This document shows, piece after piece, positions 12,711 through 21,171 of a stretch of DNA of 64,000 nucleotides. The notes under the pieces are model-generated. The model searched no databases, was not told the DNA's origin, and saw nothing but the letters and a program-made list of their open reading frames with translations. Position 1 is the stretch's first letter. Each line of letters begins with the position of its first letter. The position numbers and the translations under genes were made by a program. The stretch comes from Rhabdornis inornatus (lineage: Eukaryota > Chordata > Aves > Passeriformes > Rhabdornithidae), in contig VWZS01002580.1 in NCBI GenBank assembly GCA_013397075.1, forward strand, positions 1,044,581 to 1,108,580, written 5' to 3'.

Positions 12711-13241
12711 ATGTCTTCTGTCCTTGTCTCCTGTCACACTTTTTTTGTTTTTTACACATGCATTTTAATTTGGATTCAGCTGGTCTGGATCTCTGAGTTT
12801 ATACCATTAAAAGCTTACATATGGTCAGTAACAGGAGTTATCTAACCCTTCTATGTCCTTGCCACGGGTCAGACCTAAAGAATGTGAACACTTCTTTTTT
12901 TCCTCCTCGGGATGCTAAGCAAACCCTTTCTGCATTCAGTATGTTTATTGTATTTCATTTGTGAATAAGGGAATTTTTAAACTAACAGCTTTTGTTGGTT
13001 TCTTCATATAATCAACCCAACATACACTGATAAAATAGTAAATGTTATTGAATATCCAAAATGCTAGTCCTTGCCAGAGACTGTTATTTATGTGCCCTAT
13101 AAGAGATACACTCTCATTTTATGCTCAACAATGCAATGAATGGACTTTCCCAGCTGTGTTGATTTCTGCAATGTGGTTAATACAAGAGTTTTAGAAAGAC
13201 ACCTGGTTTAGAAATCCCCAAACAGTGAGTAATGCTGAGGA

Positions 13242-13247
13242 AATAAA
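13242..13247 (+). promoter_or_regulatory. KLF3: Possible proximal polyadenylation signal of KLF3
   Basis: AATAAA about 530 nt after the stop codon. It has no obvious GT-rich element immediately downstream, so it is weaker than the distal candidate. Confidence 0.3.
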
Positions 13248-13504
13248 TCTAAACAGTATAATTACCTTACAGAAATATTGAGTCATAGTATCATTTGCCC
13301 CAGTCAAGAAGAAAAATGGGCAGGAATTGGCCCGTACATAATACTGTGCATCTAAACCAGTGTCATCTGTCATCTGTATTACATACAGTGTAGTATATAT
13401 CCTTGTTTTTATTGCATAATGCCCCAGTGCATTTGTTAAAGGAAGACTTTGTGTGACTCTGTCTGGTTTCTGTGCAAGTGTATGGATGGAACACACACAG
13501 TTGA

Positions 13505-13745
13505 GGAAACGGCTTGAAGCTGAGTCAGGGGGTTACCATCAAGAAGTTTTTCACCCAGAGGGTGGTTGGGCACTGGAACATGCTTCCCAGGGAAGTGGTC
13601 ACAGCACCAAGCCTGTCTGAGTTAAATGTCTGGACAATGCTCTCAGGCACATGGTGTGACTTTTGGGGTGTCCTGTGCAGGACCATGAGTTGGACTCTAT
13701 GATCCTGATGGGTCCCTTCCAACTCAGCATATTCTATGATTCTGT
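13505..13745 (+). mobile_element. CR1 LINE 3' end within probable KLF3 3'UTR
   Basis: The segment contains the CR1 hallmarks TTTTTCACCCAGAGGGTGGT, GGGCACTGGAACATG, CCCAGGGAAGTGGT, and near the end GGTCCCTTCCAACTC followed by TTCTATGATTCTG. It lies on the same strand as KLF3 and is truncated at its 5' end. Copies of this tail recur in the window at 39045-39241 and, inverted, near 18990 and 53800. Confidence 0.92.
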
Positions 13746-13915
13746 TACTCTATGGTACTCTCCTGTGATTTGGCATTAAATGACATGGAAACCTGCTGCA
13801 CCTCATTTCAGGGATATAGATTATCCCCCTGCAATCATGCCCCTGCATTTCTTCTAAATAATATTTTTTTCTATTTGCTGTACTTCGGAAAATAGCAATC
13901 ATTAAGTCAAAAATG

Positions 13916-13964
13916 AACTATATTGTTGTGCGACTATATTGTTGCTCTGAACTATATTGTTGTG
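13916..13964 (+). repeat. KLF3: Triplicated 15-mer in KLF3 3'UTR
   Basis: AACTATATTGTTGTG occurs exactly at 13916-13930 and 13950-13964, with a diverged copy (GACTATATTGTTGCT) at 13932-13946 between them. It is a small local duplication; any role in mRNA control is unknown. Confidence 0.7.
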
Positions 13965-16441
13965 AGTACCACTGTAATACACTGCAGTATTTAAAATTAT
14001 TGATCCACAATATTTTTATGAAAAGATTATATCAGATATAAAGTACTTCTGATGATAAATTGAGTCATGTATCTGTTTTGGATAAAAGCATGTACCAAAT
14101 CATCCAGTTCCTAACTCTGATCTGTGACTCTGGTCTCTCAATGGTAGGTACTACTGCTTCCCTGTGGACATGTCTATTGCATTAAAACCATGCCTATTAG
14201 CAAACAGAACTCCATAAGTAAAATAAATTGAATTCAATCTGCAGTTGCCTCTAGAAATGTTCCTGTCTGAGTGCCCTCTGAAAGGAAGGTTTCTGTATTA
14301 GCTGGCAGACTTTGTGGCACTGCAAGGAAACGGGATGTATTTCTCTACACTCACACACGAGCATTTTCCTTCCTTGCCCTATGTAAGATAGCCACCACTC
14401 CCTGTATGTTAAAGATGCTGAAGTTGGCTTTCCCTTTCTTTTGGAAAAACCCAGTGAACAATGGAGGTGTGAGGGGAGGAAGAGTTTCATAGAACTCTGC
14501 AGGAGACAGGTGGAGTGTCCATCTGCAGGTGGGTATGTTTGAGCTTTGTGGAGCAGGTAGGCTGTGCTTCTATATCCAGTGAAGCCCAATGCCAAACAAT
14601 CTTGGAGATGCAAGAGTGAGTGCAAAGAGCCTTTATTTGGTGATAGGACTTTACCAGCTGTTCTGCTGACATCCACATGCCTATGGAATTGGTGAAGGGG
14701 AGGTCTGTACTTCCTGTAGAAAAATGGTCTGACAGCAATTGCTCTGTTCCATCTCCATACATCCTCACCACCTCAGCAGGGCTACATCTGGTGTCTTGTA
14801 ACTCTCCCTCATCTGCTCACCTGTGGTACTGAAACACCTTGCACATGAATCTGTCTTTTTTCTTTCTTGGTAGGCCAGATTGTTAGTGACATTGAGAAAC
14901 TTGTAGGAAAGAGACTGATATTAATGAGCCGCTGTTCCAGAATGTGGACTTCTGTTTTATATTTTTTGTCAGTGATAGCAGAATTGGCTCTAGGTTTTAA
15001 TTGCAATTTTGTAAATTCAGGCACATCACTGGCTGAGAGGCTGTGTGGTGGGAACCCTGTGGCATAAGTCTACAGATATTTAGTACCCTGGGATGAAAAT
15101 AATTCTCTGTTCTGTTGTAGAGGGGGAAAAAACAGATACTATAAAAATAAGCACCTTAATGGCTTTCATTGATACGTTTTTTAATACTTTTAAAATCAGT
15201 ACCCTAAAAGCAGAACTTCTTTGTAACTAAGGGTAACTTCAGATAATTTAGTCTAGGTTATTTGCGATGTTAATTCATTAATTTAGATACCTTTTTCCTG
15301 AAAGTATTTATGCTAATAATGAGGTCAAATACAGTGGAGATTGAGCAGAACTTTCAAATTTCATCCATGTGTCTTGTGAATTAGGACAACAGAAATTTAA
15401 ATATTAAATATAAGTATTTAAGATTATTACATGATAATACTTTCTTTATAGGATTTTTCACTTGTATCTGTGATGTCTTTGTGGGATATCTGAAAGGTCA
15501 CAAACAAATGCACTTGTAGCTGAATGTGAATTTACACCTTAAGCAGCTCATTGGCTCATTTTAGCAAACTTTGATTTGAGGGATACCTTGCAATTTTAAA
15601 ATACACTCAACTAAATACTTTCCAAAACCAGTCATTCCATCTATGCCCTAAAGAAAAGCCAGTTTAGATAGAAAATCCTAATCCTGGAGAATGAGTTTAT
15701 TAAAAAAGCCCCACTTTCCTCCCTAACAGTATTACACTGTGCAGTGTATAACAGGTAATACTGTTTTACTAAAATGTGCCTGTTTAAGCCATTTGATTAT
15801 AATAAATTACTAGTTTCTAATACAATTGCAAGAAACTAAGCAGGTAATAATGTGTGAGGTTTATTTAAATATACACACAGCACTCTGCAGCGATACTTCT
15901 AATGCCACATCTTGTTCAAATATGTTGTCTCTGTCAAGGTTAGCACCATACAGATAAATACAAATCTTTTCTAAAAAATTTGCAAAGCATTTTACGTCTC
16001 TTAAGAGGACTAAACTAGTTTTCATTCTATTTTACAGATGTTAGCACTTAATGTATTTTAGAGGGTCAAAATAATCTTTTTGCTTAGCATCTCTCACCTG
16101 CAAATATAGCAAGGATTTTTATTTACTTTAATACTTCTATAAACTATGCAGAATTTTTAAAATAAAATGTAATATATTTTATAAGCTAATAAGACAAAAT
16201 GGCTAATTAAAATTTTCTAGCGTGCATTACTATAACATGCAAATATGGAAACATTTTGGTAATCTTTTCTTACTAAAGATGTGAATGTTAAATGTACTTT
16301 CACTGTTTCTACTTTGGTAGTCCAATGGGAATTCAGTAATGACATTTTGTCATGTCAAACTGTGAACATAAATTTGTACTGTACAGTCCTCATATTATAT
16401 TTAGTATATTTAGTATACAGTGCATATGTATTATACTTGTT

Positions 16442-16447
16442 AATAAA
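16442..16447 (+). promoter_or_regulatory. KLF3: Probable distal polyadenylation signal of KLF3
   Basis: AATAAA is followed within about 15-30 nt by a GT-rich stretch (TGTTGTTCGTGGTCGTGTTG without gaps at its core), the usual layout of a vertebrate cleavage site. Base composition then shifts abruptly from AT-rich to GC-rich, consistent with leaving the transcribed unit. Confidence 0.6.
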
Positions 16448-16470
16448 ACACTCAGAATGTTGTTCGTGGT

Positions 16471-16929
16471 CGTGTTGTCACGTGCTGGGTGACAAAGGGC
16501 AGTGATGCTGTGCTTGGGTCGGAGGAGGCCTGGAGGAGACCCCTGTGGCTCTGGGTGTTTTGGTGGCCCTTCTGCCCAGCCAGTGGCCACCTCCTGTGTG
16601 TGCCTGCCCCACCCAGGGCCCAGGGCAGGAGCACAGGAGCACAAGGAATTTGAATCGGAGGAGGTGTGTCCAGCAGCACACTTAGTGGCAAGCTTATAAA
16701 AATGTTTTACTCACTTCTAATTAGGGCATTCTAATTAGCCGATAGGCAGGTGTGGAGCACCAAGCACGTGAGTTTGCCTTTTTTATCACTCACAAGATGA
16801 CTGACTGGGCTTGCTCCCGTAGCCAAGCTCTGCCCCACAGCCTCTCCCAGAGCAGCGTGCCAGAGGTTGCTGACACATCACCACGTGAGACCTGCACACC
16901 TCCAGACACACCTGCAGGCTGTGCTGAGA

Positions 16930-16966
<37 letters not shown>

Positions 16967-17890
16967 GGTAGAGATAACAAAGAATGGGGTTTTATTTCTT
17001 CACACCTTATCGGATGCCTAAGAAGAGGGAGCCCAGCTGAATTCACTATGCATCTCTAACACTTCCCGTTTCTGCTGAAGTATTTGCGTCAGGATGCTGA
17101 TCTCTCACTGCCTGGAATCCTGCCGATCAGCCTGGTGAACGAAGGGAAAGCAGGTACAGCAGAAATGAGGCATAAAAATGAAAGCCTGCGAACAGCAATC
17201 AAAATATGAGAAAATGACTAGCTTTTATTTATTGGCCCTCTGCTTGAAAATAAGGAGTGCACATTGCAAAGCCAGAGACAGCTCAGGTCATGCTGTTGAT
17301 TTCTAAGGTTCAGGCAGGAGGGACCAAAGGCACAGGGGAGTCATGGCCACTGACGCAGCGTGGCAGCTGTCACGGGGAAGAGCTCGTCCTGCAGGAGGCT
17401 ACTCCAATTGCTGGACTGATAAGATTTACCTTTTTTTTCCTATGAGTCAAAAAGCATTTGAATACGTTCTAGACTGAATGACCATTTTCAGGAAGCAGTG
17501 ATAATTTTATCGGCCACTGGGTGTCCCTCTTGGTCTGAGAAAAAGGCAAAATTTAAATTCATGGGATTGTAATTTAAGATCATATTCATTTTCTCCTACT
17601 TGAGAAATTAAGCTGTTCCCTCTGTCTTATTTGCTATCACTGCGTTCAGTCTTGTGATACACAGAAATCTGCTCAAGGATTTAAAATGGATCTCTGTGTC
17701 TTTACTATGATTTAAATGTATCCTTTACAATTAGAACTCTGGCCTGGCTGAACACTAACTAAGCCAATACACAATGTTGCTTGATGAGAAATACTGTCAA
17801 ATGCTTACTTGAAAACCAACCAACACACGAAACCACAACAAAATGAGTCTGCTTTATCAAAGGAACTCAGAAGTGTATTTTAAGAAGTGG
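16471..17890. other. Intergenic spacer, KLF3 3' side
   Basis: A GC-richer stretch (16500-16700) is followed by mixed-composition sequence. Apart from the (ATG)12 tract at 16931-16966, I recognise no gene or element. Short open frames on both strands around 16400-17050 overlap one another and have no family resemblance. Confidence 0.6.
16931..16966. repeat. (ATG)12 microsatellite
   Basis: Twelve perfect tandem copies of ATG (equivalently GAT/TGA), bounded by GCTGAGAG and GGTAGAG. Confidence 0.97.
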
Positions 17891-18530
17891 TATGGTATGG
17901 TATGGTATGGTATGGTATGGTATGGTATGGTATGGTATGGTATGGTATGGTATGGTATGGTATGGTATGGTATGGTATGGTATGGTATGGTATGGTATGG
18001 TATGGTATGGTATGGTATGGTATGGTATGGTATGGTATGGTATGGTATGGTATGGTATGGTATGGTATGGTATGGTATGGTATGGTATGGTATGGTATGG
18101 TATGGTATGGTATGGTATGGTATGGTATGGTATGGTATGGTATGGTATGGTATGGTATGGTATGGTATGGTATGGTATGGTATGGTATGGTATGGTATGG
18201 TATGGTATGGTATGGTATGGTATGGTATGGTATGGTATGGTATGGTATGGTATGGTATGGTATGGTATGGTATGGTATGGTATGGTATGGTATGGTATGG
18301 TATGGTATGGTATGGTATGGTATGGTATGGTATGGTATGGTATGGTATGGTATGGTATGGTATGGTATGGTATGGTATGGTATGGTATGGTATGGTATGG
18401 TATGGTATGGTATGGTATGGTATGGTATGGTATGGTATGGTATGGTATGGTATGGTATGGTATGGTATGGTATGGTATGGTATGGTATGGTATGGTATGG
18501 TATGGTATGGTATGGTATGGTATGGTATGG
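17891..18530. repeat. (TATGG)128 perfect pentanucleotide array
   Basis: The array is 640 bp and comprises 128 uninterrupted copies of TATGG (CCATA on the other strand); I found no variant unit when reading it line by line. It is flanked by a partial unit TGG on the left and TATG on the right. A 5-nt period contains no stop codon in any plus frame, so it produces long artefactual open frames reading (WYGMV)n on plus and (HTIPY)n on minus. No transcription is implied. Confidence 0.99.
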
Positions 18531-18539
18531 TATGTAAAT

Positions 18540-18985
18540 AACTGAAGTATTTGGCATGTGCATGAACGATCTGTGAGGTGGGAAGGATGGAGTATAAAGG
18601 GCTCTTACAGCATTAGTATTCCAAAACAATATACATGGCAGACTTGAGAAACTATTTCTTTCACCCCCACCTAAAACTTACATTTCAGAACAGTCTTCAA
18701 GGTGAGGGACTCCTCCACAGCCCAGTCTGTACATTATTTAGGATATAACTCCCAGTTTGCTGATGCATTAAATTTACAGAGAGTGGAAGGCCTGAATTAG
18801 AGAAATTTTACTTCCTCTTGTCTTGTCTAGTAAACGGGATAGACTACGTGCCCCTTAGCCCATTAGCACTAAGTGTGACTGCTAATCATGTCCTTAGGCT
18901 GTAATGCCTGGCTGTAAGGCTTTCAGAAAGAAAGGGCACAGGGTTTCTTGGTAGCATTTCCCACTTTAAAGTGTCAAGAAGTCCT
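18540..18985. other. Unique intergenic sequence between TATGG array and CR1
   Basis: Mixed-composition DNA with no gene, RNA or repeat that I can recognise. Confidence 0.5.
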
Positions 18986-18987
18986 AG

Positions 18988-19645
18988 AGAGGTAAAATCA
19001 TAAAATCATAGAATCATAAGATGGCTTGGGTTGGAAAGGACTTTTAAAGGTCATCTAATTCAACTCCCTGCAATGAACAGGGATATCTTCAACTAGATCA
19101 GATCACTCAGAGCCCTTCCCAACCTGACCTTGAATGTTTCCGGGGATGGGACACACATAACTTCTTTGGGCCATCTCTTCCAGTGTTTTACCACCTTCAT
19201 TATAAAAAATCATTGCTTATATCCAACCTAAATCAGCCCTCTTTTATTTTATAACCAGCACCCTTGTCTTATCACAACAGGCCCTGCTAAAAAGTCTGTC
19301 CTCATCTTTCTTATAAGCCCTATTTAAGTCCTGAAAGGCCTCAACAAGATCTCCACAGAGCTTTCTCTTCCCCAGGCTGAACAACCCCAGCTCTCTCAGT
19401 CTGTCCCAATAGGGGAGGTGATCCAGCCCACTCGCTCCCACAGGTCCATGTTCTTCCTGTGCTGGACCCCAGAGCTGGATGCAGCACTGCAGTGGGGTCT
19501 CACCAGAGCAGAGCAGAGGGGCAGAATCCCCTCCCTGGCCCTGCTGCCCACGGTGCTGTGGTTGCAGCCCAGGACATGTTTGGCTCTCTGGACTGTGAGT
19601 GCTCATGGCTGGTCCAGCCTCTCATCCACCAGCATCCCTAATCCC
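18988..19645 (-). mobile_element. CR1 LINE fragment, minus orientation
   Basis: The left edge carries inverted CR1 tail units (AAATCATAGAATCATAAGAT) followed by GGGTTGGAAAGGAC and the usual antisense CR1 text, for example GCTGAACAACCCCAGCTCTC, TGATCCAGCCC and GAGCTGGATGCAGCACTGCA. The 3' end is thus near 18990 and the truncated 5' end near 19645. The minus-strand open frame at 19244-19606 is a degraded piece of it. Confidence 0.93.
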
Positions 19646-19649
19646 TACT

Positions 19650-21100
19650 AAATTTTAATTTCTGGGTAAGGTTTTGGCATGGTCACCCACAACATCCTCC
19701 TCTCTAAATTGGAGAGATACGGATTTAATGAGTGTGGTAATAATTGAGTGATAATTAAGATTTAGTAGAGATTTTTAGCTCTTCTTTCCAAAGCTCAGGA
19801 GCCAGGCACACAGCATCCTACTACAATCCTATCCAATTAACCTGAACTGGTAGGTGGGTGCCAGCAGTGTCTCAGCATCTTTGGACACCAGCAAGCTCTC
19901 CCACAGCTTCAGTGTCACTGTTTCATCTACCTACCACACCTGATGTGTGCTTGGTGAGCCACCTCAGTGAGTGTTAAGGATCACATCCTCTTACCAGTTT
20001 GATCACCTCATGTGCTCCTCACAGTTGTGATCACAGGACTTTACATTTCCATTAAGCTGTAAGTATAATGACACAACTCCACATCACCATTGAAATGACA
20101 CATGAAATTTAATAACTGATAAAGAATGAGATGTTTATTAGACTCTCAAATCCAAGCATGGCAAGTTACAAGATGTCTCCTACTAACAAATACCATTAGT
20201 TTAATTAGTAAGATTTTAGCAGAGAAGTTATTTTCCAGGGAAAATTACTTTTCTTTCACCTGTGTGATGAGCCTCAGCACCTGCTAATTAAATGAGCAAA
20301 GTAACAGAGTTCAGTGGAAGCCTGGAGATAAAAGGGGGTTCACCTCCAAACATCAAGTTTCTAAGTACTAGAAAACAGAAAAAAAAAAAACCGCAACCCA
20401 GTATGGCTTGATAAAATCATGGCAGAAAGCAGCAATATTATAATACTATAAAAAATAATAACTACAGGTCTTAACTATGAATTTGAAGACAGGGAATAGC
20501 AAATTCTATTAAATCTTGACTCAGCAGCTATCTATCTCTAGGCAAGTGGTAATGTTTAACATAACAAAGGAAGAAGAACATCAAACAAGGATAAGTGGAT
20601 TCAACTTTTCAGCACTTACCCAAGAAACTCTCTCTGTGATGAAGAGAAAGACTTCCAGGAAGGGAAAACAGGCTAAAAGGCTGCAGATACTGTACTCTTG
20701 AGATCTACTATACCAATGAACTGGATGGAATTCAAACAAGAGTTTTCTTCTTTGCGTTATTTTATTAAAAGCAAGAAAGCAGATCCTTACAATCTTAACA
20801 TTACAATATTCACGACAGAACAAAGATTAAATGTAAGCCTTGGCAGCCTAATGACACCAAACCAACTGCTATTCTTATTACTTTCAAATATAGCTTTCAA
20901 TGGGAAAAGTACAAAATAAATGCAACTTAAAAATATGGTCAATCACTATGAAAATTTCTGTCTACTTCTCTTTGTTGTGGATGGGCAACTACAGATGACT
21001 AATGACTACCTGGATGGCTCTAATAAGCAATAGCAATTTCTGTATGTGCCATGTTGCAACAAACTGGCAATATCGTAAGAAAATAGAAAAAAATATAAAC
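19650..21100. other. Intergenic spacer downstream of TLR1A
   Basis: AT-rich sequence between the CR1 copy and the TLR1A 3' end. It contains a poly-A run near 20380 and no recognisable gene. A TTTATT (AATAAA on the minus strand) at 20761-20766 is an alternative, more distal polyadenylation signal for TLR1A. Confidence 0.55.
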
Positions 21101-21104
21101 AGAG

Positions 21105-21110
21105 TTTAAT
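21105..21110 (-). promoter_or_regulatory. TLR1A: Possible TLR1A polyadenylation signal (ATTAAA)
   Basis: On the minus strand ATTAAA lies about 60 nt after the stop codon and is followed by a T-rich stretch. The short 3'UTR this implies resembles that of TLR1B, where AATAAA lies about 33 nt after the stop. Confidence 0.4.
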
Positions 21111-21171
21111 GCAAAGCAGTCAAGTCAGTTATTCTCATATTTATACTACTACTAAGTGTAGCACGACTCTC

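Larger units (their letters stand above)
12711..16465 (+). other. KLF3: Probable KLF3 3'UTR
   Basis: The sequence after the TGA has no further exon and stays AT-rich up to a canonical AATAAA at 16442-16447. Mammalian KLF3 mRNAs also carry a 3'UTR of several kilobases, so a 3.7-kb UTR is plausible. It contains a CR1 3' end (13505-13745) and a triplicated 15-mer (13916-13964). An earlier AATAAA at 13242-13247 could give a shorter form. The extent is inferred; transcript data would settle it. Confidence 0.6.
1..16470 (+). other. KLF3: KLF3 gene, 3' part (Krueppel-like factor 3), gene-level entry
   Basis: KLF3 is a nuclear transcription factor that binds CACCC/GC boxes and mostly represses by recruiting CtBP. 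Four coding exons join in frame with phases 1, 2 and 1 into 329 residues plus stop. Visible landmarks are the CtBP motif PVDLT (5425-5439), a proline/serine-rich repression region, a sumoylation-type motif IKVE (6717-6728), a basic segment (QRKRRIHR), and three C-terminal C2H2 fingers ending HRKRHMLV. The human protein has 345 residues; only about 19 N-terminal ones are missing, so the initiator exon lies left of the window. The order next to TLR1 and FAM114A1 matches human 4p14. The gene's left end is unknown; the right end is set by a polyadenylation signal and is inferred. Confidence 0.96.

Noticed and set aside
14251..14676. 141-codon minus-strand open frame opposite the KLF3 3'UTR
   Set aside because: No recognisable domain and no splice or polyadenylation context on that strand.
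17891..18530. CRISPR-like array
   Set aside because: There are no spacers between units, and the genome is vertebrate; it is a simple tandem repeat.
17843..18629. Open frames of 216-249 codons over the TATGG array on both strands
   Set aside because: A 5-nt repeat without stop codons is open in several frames by necessity. The translations are pure pentapeptide repeats with no start context or flanking coding sequence.
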